Made by a program: the position numbers and the translations under genes. The notes beneath the pieces are model-generated. The model saw nothing but the letters and a program-made list of their open reading frames with translations, was not told the origin of the DNA and ran no database searches. This document shows positions 29,116 through 37,120 of a stretch of 64,000 nt of DNA, piece by piece; the stretch's first letter is position 1; each line of letters begins with the position of its first letter. The stretch comes from Arthrobacter humicola (GTDB lineage: Bacteria > Actinomycetota > Actinomycetes > Actinomycetales > Micrococcaceae), in the NCBI RefSeq assembly GCF_022803015.1, contig NZ_JAFKON010000001.1:930001-994000 (forward strand). Direction: 5' to 3'.

Positions 29116-29199
29116 AAGTTCGCGCCAGACCCGACGCCACGTGTGCCAGCCCCTCGTGACCCGGCGCTCTCTGACCCGGCGCCTCCATTGAAGGAGCGC

Positions 29200-30024
29200 T
29201 CATGGCGACGGGGGCGTGAACTGGCTGGCGGTAAACTCCGCTCCCTGGGGGTCCCGGATCAGTGCCGTGCGCGTCCACTCGGTCTCGCTTTGGCTAAGGA
29301 CTTGGGCGCCGAGCCGCTTCGCATCAACCACCGTCTGGTCCCGGTCGGCAACGGTGAACGAGACGTGCCACTGCGGCAGTTCGTCGGGGGCCGTGGTCGC
29401 GATCCAGGCGATCGCATCCTCGAAGCCAAGTGGAGGGGCCAGGGCTGACTGCCTCGCCCTGATGCCCGGATCGATTGTCGCCTCAAGGTGATCACCGTAA
29501 CCGGGCCTGCGGACCATGATCCCGAAGCCGAGGTCGTCGACTTGCCAGCCAAACACGTCCTCATAGAACTTGATGGCCGCGCCGGGGTTAGGCGTGTGGA
29601 GGTCGCTGAAATTCCAGGACCCCGGCGCATTGGCCACCTGTGCCCCCAAGCGTCGCCTGGCTTGCCAAATGCGGAACCCGACGCCCCCTGGATCGGTCAA
29701 CGCAGCACTGCGGCCGCCTTCTCCAGCGTCTGCGGCTGCCGACCGCACCGTAGCGCCGGCTGCGACCAGACGCTGCACTGCGGTATCCGCGTCCTCGACG
29801 GATATGTAGGTATTCCATGCCGCGGCACCACGGGCGTCCGCCATCCCGGCGACGTCCTGGCCATCGAGCTTGGCTATCAAGTATCGGCCCGGCGCGCCCG
29901 CCGGCACGGCGTCCTCGAACGTCCAGCCAAAGAGGCCGGCATAGAACTCGGCGGCCGCCTCGACGTCGGGCTGCTCGGTGTCGATCCAACACGGTACGCC
30001 CTGAGGGTAGGTTCGCTGCGTCAT
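29200..30024 (-). CDS. VOC family protein, two glyoxalase/bleomycin-resistance domains
   Basis: 274 residues from ATG 30024 with GGGAGCGA upstream. Two tandem vicinal-oxygen-chelate domains: one starts PCWIDTEQPDVEAAAEFYAG (residues 10-29), the other SWNFSDLHTPNPGAAIKFYE (about 136-155). Each has the FY...LFGW / FY...VFGW signature. The protein is of the CFP32/27-kDa antigen type common in actinobacteria, whose substrate is not known. Monocistronic. Confidence 0.82.
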   Translation of the reverse strand: MTQRTYPQGVPCWIDTEQPDVEAAAEFYAGLFGWTFEDAVPAGAPGRYLIAKLDGQDVAGMADARGAAAWNTYISVEDADTAVQRLVAAGATVRSAAADAGEGGRSAALTDPGGVGFRIWQARRRLGAQVANAPGSWNFSDLHTPNPGAAIKFYEDVFGWQVDDLGFGIMVRRPGYGDHLEATIDPGIRARQSALAPPLGFEDAIAWIATTAPDELPQWHVSFTVADRDQTVVDAKRLGAQVLSQSETEWTRTALIRDPQGAEFTASQFTPPSP

Positions 30025-30210
30025 ATCTCGCTCCCGTCCATGGACATAGCCTAGCGAGCGGGGGCCCGGCCGGGCGCTCAACTCCTCTATTAAGTAGTCT
30101 TACTATGAGTCTTTGAGAGGTCCTTCGGACCCCGGTCAGGAAAGATCCGATATGGGCCGAGCCGTTGCCTGGTCAGGCACATGCGGCCCTCAACTAAAGG
30201 TGGAGTAGCA

Positions 30211-30900
30211 ATGGTGCCAGGTTCAAAATCCGAAAAGAAACGCGGCGTCCTTTTCGACGTCGACGGGACCTTGATTGACTCCAGCTATTTCCACGCCCTT
30301 GCCTGGTGGCAGGCGTTCCGGCGGGAGGGGCTGGACGTCCAGATCTCGGCTATCCACCGCTGCGTCGGCATGGGCGGCGACAAGCTCATCGAACACTTGG
30401 TCCCCGGGTGCACCAAGGACATGCAGGAAGACCTCAAGTCCTCGCACGGCGCCGTGTTCGCCACGTTTTGGCCTTCCCTGCGCCCCTTCGACTCTGCCCG
30501 GGACCTCCTGGCCGCCTGCTCCGGCGCCGGGCTGGCCGTGGGTTTGGCGTCATCAGCGCAGGAGCGCGACCTGGACATCGCCCGGCGCCTCCTGGACGCC
30601 GGCACGTCCATCGATGCGTGGACCAGTTCCAACGACGCCGCCGAGAGCAAGCCCGCTCCCGACATTCTGCTGGCGTGCCTGGACAAGCTTGGGCTCAGCC
30701 CGGCGGACGTCGTATTTGTTGGCGACGCCGTCTGGGACGTGCTGGCGGCGGCGGCAATCGGAGTTCCCGCCATTGCCCTGACCTGTGGCGGAATCAGCGA
30801 AGCCGAGCTGCGGGAGGCCGGTGCCGCAGAGGTCTACGACAATCCGCGGCACCTGTTGGAAAACCTTGAAAGCAGCGCGATTGGAAAGCTGAGCGCCTGA
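30211..30900 (+). CDS. HAD-superfamily phosphatase
   Basis: 229 residues from ATG 30211, fixed by GGTGGAG five bases ahead. HAD motif I VLFDVDGTLID (about residues 14-24), motif II LASSAQ (about 112), the lysine-bearing motif III ESKPAPD (about 144-150) and motif IV FVGDAVWD (about 169-176) are all present. The cap domain between motifs I and II is of the helical beta-phosphoglucomutase/phosphoglycolate phosphatase type. Substrate not deducible; it stands alone. Confidence 0.85.
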   Translation: MVPGSKSEKKRGVLFDVDGTLIDSSYFHALAWWQAFRREGLDVQISAIHRCVGMGGDKLIEHLVPGCTKDMQEDLKSSHGAVFATFWPSLRPFDSARDLLAACSGAGLAVGLASSAQERDLDIARRLLDAGTSIDAWTSSNDAAESKPAPDILLACLDKLGLSPADVVFVGDAVWDVLAAAAIGVPAIALTCGGISEAELREAGAAEVYDNPRHLLENLESSAIGKLSA

Positions 30901-31025
30901 TTACGGCACGCCTGGCCTCAAGGCGCCCGGAGCCTCCCGGCGCGAACTGCCCACCCAGGGCCCAAGTCAGCCAGCGGCGAATTGAACACAGCGTGGTCCG
31001 CTGAGTTGTGACGTGGCGGCCCGGC

Positions 31026-31325
31026 TCAGGGATTACTTCGTCGTTTGGCTGCGGCGAGTTCGCGTTCCAAGTGCCGGTTGGCCGCCTCCAGCTCGAGGAC
31101 GACCCGGATCCCGGCAAGGTTGAGCCCGTCCTGAAGGAGCGCGCTGATCCTGCGAAGCGCTACCAAATCCTGTTCGCTGTACAGGCGGGTACCGCCGTCG
31201 GTCCGGCCCGGCTGCAACAGCCCCTTGCGTTCGTAGAGACGCAAATTCTGCTGTCCCATCCCCACGAGTTCGGCCGCCACAGAGATGGCATAGACGCCCG
31301 CGGCCCCGCCGGTGTCCGGCCCCAT
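31026..31325 (-). CDS. HspR-like MerR-family regulator
   Basis: 99 residues from ATG 31325. An N-terminal MerR winged helix-turn-helix (YAISVAAELVGMGQQNLRLYERKGLLQPGRTDGGTR region, residues 12-47) is followed by a short helix and an arginine/lysine-rich tail. This is the HspR arrangement, lacking the long dimerisation helix and cysteine effector site of metal-sensing MerR proteins. It is divergent from the Hsp20 gene at 31458, so control of that gene and of itself is likely. It may be the regulator that contacts the repeats in the hsp20 promoter. Confidence 0.8.
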   Translation of the reverse strand: MGPDTGGAAGVYAISVAAELVGMGQQNLRLYERKGLLQPGRTDGGTRLYSEQDLVALRRISALLQDGLNLAGIRVVLELEAANRHLERELAAAKRRSNP

Positions 31326-31356
31326 AGGATCCCCCTAAGACCTGTGAATTAACCTC

Positions 31357-31418
31357 TTGCACCAGTGTGGCACCGGTGTTATAAAAAATCTATCGCAGCC
31401 AGAATAGATAATCTGGCT
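31357..31418 (+). promoter_or_regulatory. hsp20 promoter with direct repeats and a downstream inverted repeat
   Basis: TTGCAC (31357-31362), 17-base spacer, TATAAA (31380-31385): a near-ideal housekeeping promoter. Two direct repeats GCACCAGTGT (31359-31368) and GCACCGGTGT (31370-31379) with an 11-base period cover the -35 and the spacer on one DNA face. An inverted repeat AGCCAGA/TCTGGCT with an 8-base spacer lies at 31397-31418 in the expected 5' leader. The canonical HAIR sequence of HspR (CTTGAGT and its inverse) is not seen. Confidence 0.65.
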
Positions 31419-31457
31419 GGGCAACGTCATACACGATCTGTAGGGAGTGAGATAGCC

Positions 31458-31883
31458 ATGCTGATGCGCACCGACCCGTTTCGCGAGCTCGACCGGCTCA
31501 CCCAGCAGGTCCTCGGCACGGCGGCCAGGCCCGCCGCGATGCTCATGGACGCTTGGCAAGCCGGAGAGGAATTTGTCGTCGCATTCGATCTGCCCGGGGT
31601 GGACGTCGACTCGGTGGAGATCGACGTCGAACGCAACGTCCTGACGGTCCGCGCCGAACGGAAGAATCTGACAGACGACACCACGGAACTAATTGCGTCC
31701 GAGCGTCCCCGCGGCGTTTTCAGCCGCCAGATCGTCCTCGGCGATGCCCTGGACACCGAGGCGGTGAAGGCCAGCTACGACGCGGGCGTGCTGTTGCTAC
31801 GGATCCCCATCGCCGCAAAGGCAAAACCCCGCCGGATCCAGATCGAGACAAGCAGTGACCAGGCCCGCGAGATCAGCGCCTGA
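31458..31883 (+). CDS. Hsp20/alpha-crystallin small heat-shock protein
   Basis: 141 residues from ATG 31458 ([20 protein letters not shown]), typical of actinobacterial Hsp18-type proteins. The alpha-crystallin domain spans about residues 32-125 and begins [17 protein letters not shown]; the conserved V-L-L-L-R-I-P-I stands in for the family's G-x-L motif near residue 120. It forms oligomers that hold unfolding proteins. GGGAG lies about ten bases upstream of the ATG. Confidence 0.92.
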   Translation: MLMRTDPFRELDRLTQQVLGTAARPAAMLMDAWQAGEEFVVAFDLPGVDVDSVEIDVERNVLTVRAERKNLTDDTTELIASERPRGVFSRQIVLGDALDTEAVKASYDAGVLLLRIPIAAKAKPRRIQIETSSDQAREISA

Positions 31884-32074
31884 CTGCCTCCACACTGACG
31901 CCGTCAGGAAAGCAGTCAGCCAAGCAGGGAATTGAGCGACGGCGCCCAGCCCAGGCGGGGGCGTCGCCCACCGGGCAGAATTCTCACCACATCCCAGGCC
32001 GGATCCGGAACAACGAAGTCAGCCAAGCTGAAGCCGAGGGGCCCGCCACGAGCAACAGCAGGAAAGGAACTGAC

Positions 32075-32331
32075 ATGACCACCACCCACTTTGACCGGTT
32101 CCTTAGCGAAGCTCTCGCCACTGGCCGCGAGTCCGACACCGGATTGGGGAAGGAGGAGCTCTACGGCCTCTACACGAGTTGGTGCCTGATAAACCAGGAC
32201 CGGCCACAGCCCGCCGGTCCCTCTGGGCGGCACTGAAGGAACACCGGATCAATCCTGCGGACAACCGCCTGACTATGACCGGACCGGCCGCTACGGATTA
32301 CATTCTGGCCGGCGCGCCCAACCTGGCCTGA
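32075..32331 (+). pseudogene. Conserved small protein broken by a one-base frameshift
   Basis: ATG 32075 with AGGAAAGGA upstream starts a frame (MTTTHFDRFLSEALATGRES ... ELYGLYTSWCLINQ) that hits TGA at 32234. A shift of one base near 32215-32222 joins it to LWAALKEHRINPADNRLTMT and GPAATDYILAGAPNLA, ending TGA at 32331. The two parts together would make one compact protein of about 85 residues with a pattern I recall from small conserved proteins of Arthrobacter relatives (function unknown). A missing base explains it; a sequencing error is equally possible. The coordinates cover both parts. Confidence 0.65.
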
Positions 32332-32433
32332 TCCGGCACACCTCCCGGCGGGCGCAGGCCTCGAACCCACTCCAACTTGCGGAAGCAAATCACAAGTGCG
32401 CCCGCCGGTGTGCTCGCGTCGTTCCCGGAATCA

Positions 32434-32607
32434 TTACTTCTTGAAGGCGTCCTTGACCTTTTCGCCGGCCTGCTTCAGGTCAGCTTTGACTTGGTCCCCT
32501 TTGCCTTCGGCTTCCAGCGCCGGGTCGTTGGTAGCTTTGCCGGCCGCTTCTTTGCTCTTGCCACCGAGATTCTCGGCGGCGTTCTGGATCTTGTCTCCCG
32601 CTCCCAT
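32434..32607 (-). CDS. CsbD-family stress protein
   Basis: 57 residues from ATG 32607 with GGAGGA five bases upstream. MGAGDKIQNAAENLGGKSKE, then GKATND and a lysine/alanine-rich amphipathic tail, is the standard CsbD pattern. In Bacillus the family is part of the general stress (SigB) response; the molecular role is unknown. No SigF-type promoter is clear upstream here. The open frame extends to 32700, but the extension has no family similarity. Confidence 0.88.
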   Translation of the reverse strand: MGAGDKIQNAAENLGGKSKEAAGKATNDPALEAEGKGDQVKADLKQAGEKVKDAFKK

Positions 32608-32762
32608 GATGGTCCTCCGATGGTTCCGCCGCGGGCCGGTCGCCAGCGACGATACTAAAAGTTTAAGCACCCAGGGTTTGCAGCGCGAGATGCTGGGCAT
32701 CGCGTGGGCGGATCACAGCCCAGGTGCTGCCGGCGCTTTGGATGCTCACGGTTCCGGAATGC

Positions 32763-33287
32763 TCACGGCTTCGCGGCAGGCGCGAGTCTGGTCCGGCAAG
32801 TGTCCAGCAGCAATGTCTCCAGGGCCCGAATTTGGGCCGCCGCGCGGTTGCTTAGCTGTTCCATGCGGTCCGGGTCGATGCGCTTGTCTTCACGTGACAG
32901 CACCCGGAGTGTCTTCCAGAGCAGCAGTTTTCCGGTGACGGCTGAGATCAGCGACTCAAGCTCGAGTTGCCCTTTGGCTCCCTCGATGGAATGCAGCGGG
33001 TTGAGCGGATCGAGGGCGGCAACCTGCGCCCCGGCCCAGGCAACGGGCTTCTTGTAGGCAGGCATGCTCGAATGAAGTTGTTCGCAGATTTCTTCCAGCG
33101 CCCGTTTGTCTTCACTCACCTCGGCTGCGAGCCTGCCGACTTCGCCGGCATGGGACGTGTCCCGCCAGGACTTGGCGGCCTGCTCGAAGAGACGCTCCCC
33201 CGCGCTGGCGGCGGTCAGATGGCTGTGCAAGTATGCGGACAAGGAATGGCTGGCAGCTGTATCTTCGGAATCGGCGCTCTTCTTCAT
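32763..33287 (-). CDS. Helical hypothetical protein coupled to the first hldE gene
   Basis: 174 residues from ATG 33287, whose ATGA overlaps the stop of the upstream HldE-type gene. Fully helical, soluble, with conserved segments shared with the product of 5460-5975 (SAGERLFEQAAKSW and TGKLLLWKTLRVLSRED). No catalytic motif. Its translational coupling to a sugar kinase gene suggests the two proteins are needed together, but no role can be assigned. Confidence 0.7.
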   Translation of the reverse strand: MKKSADSEDTAASHSLSAYLHSHLTAASAGERLFEQAAKSWRDTSHAGEVGRLAAEVSEDKRALEEICEQLHSSMPAYKKPVAWAGAQVAALDPLNPLHSIEGAKGQLELESLISAVTGKLLLWKTLRVLSREDKRIDPDRMEQLSNRAAAQIRALETLLLDTCRTRLAPAAKP

Positions 33288-34972
33288 CGCAATTTCCCCT
33301 CTGTGATCGGACTGATGGTCGTCTGCGGACCGGCTGTGTCCCCGGCATGGTCGGGGGATTTGCTGCGGGGTGTGCCGTCGAAGCTGCGGATCCGGTCCAC
33401 CACCGCAGTGGTGGACTGTTCAGGAACGTAGTCCAGGATCGCCACCCGGCCGCCATAGCGCTCCACGACGGAGGTTTCTGCCAGCATTTCGGGGCTGTAG
33501 TCGCCGCCCTTTGCGTAGATCTCCGGACGGATCCTCTTGAGCAGGGGAATGGGCGTGGGAGTGTCGAAAACTGTGACATAGTCCACGCAGCTAAGGGCGG
33601 CAATCACAGCGGCACGGTCTGTGATGGTGTTAATGGGTCGTCCGGGCCCTTTCAACCGGCTGACGGATTCGTCGCTGTTCAGAGCCACCACCAGGACATC
33701 GCCCAACTGTTTGGCTTGATTGAGGTAACGGGTGTGGCCGCGGTGCAGGACGTCGAAGCACCCGTTGGTGAGAACCACGCGGCGTCCCTCCTCACGGTGC
33801 CGGCGCACTTGCCGGGCGAGCTCGTCGGCGTCGAGGGCGGCACCGGTGAACCCCTCAAGGTGACGGCTGAGATCCTCAGTACTGCACACCGAAGTTCCCG
33901 GACGGTGCACCGCAACGTCGGCGGCGGCCTGGGCAAGATCAACGCTGGTGGTCAGCGGCAGTGACGCCGCCCGGGCAACTGTCAGCGCGGCAACGAAAGT
34001 GTCGCCTGCGCCGGATGCTTGCGCCTCCTGGACGGGACGTGCCCAGGTCCGGTGGACTTCCCCGGATTTGGGCAACAGAACCGTCCCTTCGCGGTCCAGC
34101 GTCACAACGACCGCCTCCGCGCCGGCCGCTTCCAGCAGCTCGTTGCGGTGATCGACGACGGCGGCCGCCCGCTCGGGTCCGGCGGTGAGCTTAACGCCGA
34201 GCATGGCGGCAGCTTCCAGGGCGTTCGGGGTGGCCAGGTCCGGTTTCAGTCCGGCCCAGGCGCGTGGCTGATGCGCGTCCACGACCAGCAGAAGATCCGA
34301 GCGTCCCGGCAGCACGTCAAACAGGGCGCTCCGTACCGCTCCGCTGAGCGCCCCGGCTCCGTAGTCACACAGGACCACTGCGTCCTGGTCTTGCAGCAAT
34401 TGAGGGATACATTGTGCCAGTCGGCTCAAGGCCTCCGCCGGGGTCTCACCTGCGACTTCGTCGAGCCGGAGCAGAATTTGGCCGCCGCTGCTGATCCGGA
34501 TTTTGGTGGTTGTGGTCAGACCGGCCACCTGGTCCACGTAGGTGGCGTCCACGCCACTGTCCCCTAATTGGCGGAGCAGCTCCGCCGAGGCATCATCGCG
34601 CCCCGTTAGCCCTGCCAGTCGTACCTTGGCCCCGAGGGCGGTCAGGTTCATGGCGGTGTTGGCGGCGCCGCCCGGAGAGAATTTCCGCTGGCCGACTTCC
34701 ACGACCGGGGCCGGCGCCTCACGACAGAGCCGGTCAATGGATCCCGACCACCAGCCGTCGAGCATCACATCGCCGATGACGGTGATGGAAGGCTCAGCCG
34801 CCGCCAGCCGTCGGGGCAGCCAGCCGGTCAGGCCGCGCTGGTCCGAGAGGCCGCCCCGGCGCTCGTCGCCATCCTGCGGGCGCGGGCGGGTCACGGCTTC
34901 ACCACGCAGAGTCTGATCTGCACGATCGCTGGCATGTTGTTCCTTTCCGGCGGCCCTGTGGTTTGAATGCAA
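33284..34972 (-). CDS. HldE/RfaE-type bifunctional heptose 7-phosphate kinase / heptose 1-phosphate nucleotidyltransferase, copy 1
   Basis: 562 residues as drawn. A PfkB/ribokinase domain (about residues 62-370) contains SPGGAANTAMNL and the catalytic ASGAGDTFVAAL; a nucleotidyltransferase domain (about 400-535) begins TNGCFDVLHRGHTRYL, the HxGH-type motif, and has KGGDYSPEMLAET. This fusion is the Gram-negative HldE arrangement, which phosphorylates D-glycero-D-manno-heptose 7-phosphate at C1 and later adds AMP. The first ~60 residues are a non-conserved extension; the ATG at 34972 has no good ribosome site and GTG 34894 is an alternative start. A SigF-type promoter candidate lies at 35019-35044. 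Divergent from the GT9 gene at 35196. Confidence 0.85.
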   Translation of the reverse strand: MHSNHRAAGKEQHASDRADQTLRGEAVTRPRPQDGDERRGGLSDQRGLTGWLPRRLAAAEPSITVIGDVMLDGWWSGSIDRLCREAPAPVVEVGQRKFSPGGAANTAMNLTALGAKVRLAGLTGRDDASAELLRQLGDSGVDATYVDQVAGLTTTTKIRISSGGQILLRLDEVAGETPAEALSRLAQCIPQLLQDQDAVVLCDYGAGALSGAVRSALFDVLPGRSDLLLVVDAHQPRAWAGLKPDLATPNALEAAAMLGVKLTAGPERAAAVVDHRNELLEAAGAEAVVVTLDREGTVLLPKSGEVHRTWARPVQEAQASGAGDTFVAALTVARAASLPLTTSVDLAQAAADVAVHRPGTSVCSTEDLSRHLEGFTGAALDADELARQVRRHREEGRRVVLTNGCFDVLHRGHTRYLNQAKQLGDVLVVALNSDESVSRLKGPGRPINTITDRAAVIAALSCVDYVTVFDTPTPIPLLKRIRPEIYAKGGDYSPEMLAETSVVERYGGRVAILDYVPEQSTTAVVDRIRSFDGTPRSKSPDHAGDTAGPQTTISPITEGKLR

Positions 34973-35018
34973 ACTGCCCGGTCACGGTCCGGGCGGGAGA
35001 TCACTCTTACGTAGACCC

Positions 35019-35044
35019 ATACCCTCGTGCCGGGGCATCTACAC
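35019..35044 (-). promoter_or_regulatory. Candidate SigB/SigF-type promoter for hldE copy 1
   Basis: On the minus strand GTGT (35044-35041) is followed after 16 bases by GGGTAT (35024-35019). The SigF consensus is GTTT, 15-17 bases, GGGTAT, so three of four and six of six bases agree. It lies 47 bases before the ATG at 34972. Confidence 0.5.
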
Positions 35045-35195
35045 CCTGCAGCCACGGACAGTTTCACGTTCCCGAACATCCAGTGCCGGTCCGCGGAAAC
35101 CGGACGATTGCTTGCGGGGCGAAATGTAGCCAAAGGTTGCGTCCGGGACTTATGGTGGCCCCACACATGTGCACCGGACGGACAGGACAGGACGG

Positions 35196-36356
35196 GTGGT
35201 GGCGGACCTCAGGGCGGAATTCGGCGGAGCTGACGTAGCGGGCTGGGGCGTCGGGCCGGTGCTGAAAAAATTTCCGAAGGTCTCGCGGATCGCGGTCCTG
35301 CGGGGCGGCGGGCTGGGTGATCTGCTGTTTGCCCTGCCGGCAGTGTCGGCGCTCGTCGCGGCGTACCCCGGGGCAAGTGTCACGATGCTGGGGACCCCCG
35401 TCCACACTGAACTGCTGGGCGGCACCCTGGGGCCGGTCAGAGACGTCCGGGTGCTGCCCATAGTTGAAGGCTTGAGGCCCGGCAGGCAAGACCCCGCAGC
35501 GATCGACGCCTTCCTGGCCTCCATGCGGGACGAGGAGTTCGATCTCGCGGTTCAGCTCCATGGCGGCGGCCGCTACTCCAATCCGTTCCTCCTGCGCTTG
35601 GGGGCCCGCCACACCGTGGGAACGCGGACGGCCGACGCTGCGCCACTGGAGCGTAGCGTCCCCTACGCCTATTACCAGCACGAGCCGCTTCGGGGGCTGG
35701 AGGTGGCGGGACTGGCCGGCGCTCCCCCGGTTGACCTGGAAGCCAGGCTGCGGCCACAGGACCAGCACCTGTCCAAGGTCAAGGAATTCCTTGATCGCCT
35801 CCGCGACAGCCCGGCAACCCCTGTTGTGGCTGTCCATCCCGGCGCCATGGATCCCCGCCGGCGCTGGCCGGCGGAGAGGTTCGGCGAGGTGGCGGCGGCC
35901 TGCGCCGCCGATGGCTGCCGTGTGGTGGTAGTGGGCACCGCGGACGAACGGCAACTCGCTGACGGGGTCGTGACGGCGGCCGGCTCAGACCGGGTCATCT
36001 CACTGGCCGGCACACTCAGCCTGGGCGCCTTGGCGGCGTTGTTGGACAGCTGTGCTGTGTTGCTGGGCAATGACAGCGGCCCCCGTCATCTGGCCCAGGC
36101 CCTGGGGACGCCGACGGTGGGCTTGTACTGGGTTGGCAACCTGATCAACGCAGGGCCGCTGGGCCGAAGCCTGCACCGCATCCATCTGTCATGGGTGACG
36201 CGGTGCCCACAATGCGGCGCCGACCTCACCCAGGTGGGATGGACGGCGCCGCGCTGCGAGCACGATACCTCCCTCCTGGCGGGAATCAGTCCGGCGGATG
36301 TTTACGCGGACGTGCGGTGGTTCACGGCCAGGACTCCTCTTGCGCATGGCAGATGA
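35196..36356 (+). CDS. GT9 (heptosyltransferase-type) glycosyltransferase
   Basis: About 386 residues from GTG 35196, chosen because AGGACAGG lies seven to eight bases ahead; GTG 35169 and 35199 are alternatives. Typical GT9 landmarks: RGGGLGDLLFALPAVSALVA near residue 37, the mid-protein VHPGAMDPRRRWPAERFGEV, and GNDSGPRHLAQALGTPTVGL, with the D-S-G-P motif of ADP-heptose transferases. A cysteine-rich stretch (C-P-Q-C-G-A-D-L ... C-E-H-D) near the end may bind zinc. It probably adds heptose to a cell-surface glycan. Its 3' end overlaps the convergent SDR gene by 35 bases. Confidence 0.83.
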   Translation: MVADLRAEFGGADVAGWGVGPVLKKFPKVSRIAVLRGGGLGDLLFALPAVSALVAAYPGASVTMLGTPVHTELLGGTLGPVRDVRVLPIVEGLRPGRQDPAAIDAFLASMRDEEFDLAVQLHGGGRYSNPFLLRLGARHTVGTRTADAAPLERSVPYAYYQHEPLRGLEVAGLAGAPPVDLEARLRPQDQHLSKVKEFLDRLRDSPATPVVAVHPGAMDPRRRWPAERFGEVAAACAADGCRVVVVGTADERQLADGVVTAAGSDRVISLAGTLSLGALAALLDSCAVLLGNDSGPRHLAQALGTPTVGLYWVGNLINAGPLGRSLHRIHLSWVTRCPQCGADLTQVGWTAPRCEHDTSLLAGISPADVYADVRWFTARTPLAHGR

Positions 36357-37035
36357 GCAACTCGCGGACTTCACAACCCGGAGGCTGGGAAAGTGCAAAC
36401 ATCACGGCCTGCGCCACCCTGGCCGGATCGTTCAGGCGCGAACCGTCCTGGGGCTTGTACTTCTCGGCCCGGTCGTCGAAGAAGCGGGTATTCATCCCGC
36501 CCGGGATCAGCGTGGTCACGCCGATCTCTGCACCCGTCTCCGCGGCAAGCGCCTGGCTGAATCCGATGACGCCGAACTTGGACGCGCAGTATGCCGAAGC
36601 CTCCGGCAGCGCCCGCAACCCCAACGTCGAGGCCACCGTGACAACCCGGCCGCGGGAGGATTTCAGGTACGGCAGGGCCGCCCGCACCACCGAGACTGTA
36701 CCGAGGAGATTGACGAAGATGACCTGTTCCCAGTCGTCTGCCGGGACGTCCTCGAGCTTTCCGCACCGGTCAATTCCTGCCGCTGTCACCACCGCGTCCA
36801 ATCCTCCCAGGGCCTCCGCGGCCTGCGCAATGGCGGCCGTCACCGCTGCCCGGTCAGCAACATCGACTTCGAGGGCCTTCGCCGCGGACACGTTCCGGAC
36901 ATCGCGGTCGAGGACGAACGGCGTCCCGCCGGCGTCGAGCACGGCGTTGACGACGGCGGCACCAAGTCCTGATCCCCCTCCGCTCACCACGACCCTGCCG
37001 GGCGTGGATGGGGCAGGTGGGCTAAACCTTTTCAT
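36322..37035 (-). CDS. Short-chain dehydrogenase/reductase
   Basis: 237 residues from ATG 37035 with AAAGGAA upstream. Classical SDR: cofactor motif VVVSGGGSGLGAAVV (about residues 14-28), VTAAGID in the NNAG position, and the catalytic Y-C-A-S-K (YxxxK) with the serine in VTVASTLG. At this length it is a classical SDR, not the extended SDR type of HldD (epimerase, ~310 residues). It follows the hldE copy 2 gene by 85 bases on the same strand and may close the heptose operon. Confidence 0.86.
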   Translation of the reverse strand: MKRFSPPAPSTPGRVVVSGGGSGLGAAVVNAVLDAGGTPFVLDRDVRNVSAAKALEVDVADRAAVTAAIAQAAEALGGLDAVVTAAGIDRCGKLEDVPADDWEQVIFVNLLGTVSVVRAALPYLKSSRGRVVTVASTLGLRALPEASAYCASKFGVIGFSQALAAETGAEIGVTTLIPGGMNTRFFDDRAEKYKPQDGSRLNDPARVAQAVMFALSQPPGCEVRELLICHAQEESWP

Positions 37036-37120
37036 GGTGTTCCTTTCATTAGCGGCCAATACCTGGCCGGTTTGGATTCACGGGAATTGGATTCAGATGA
37101 TCTGACCATTTGCCGCTGGG

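Noticed and set aside
31326..31457. HAIR operator (CTTGAGT with inverse) for HspR
   Set aside because: The sequence is not present; other repeats occupy the region.
36322..37035. SDR as the HldD epimerase
   Set aside because: Too short and of classical SDR type, lacking the extended C-terminal substrate domain.
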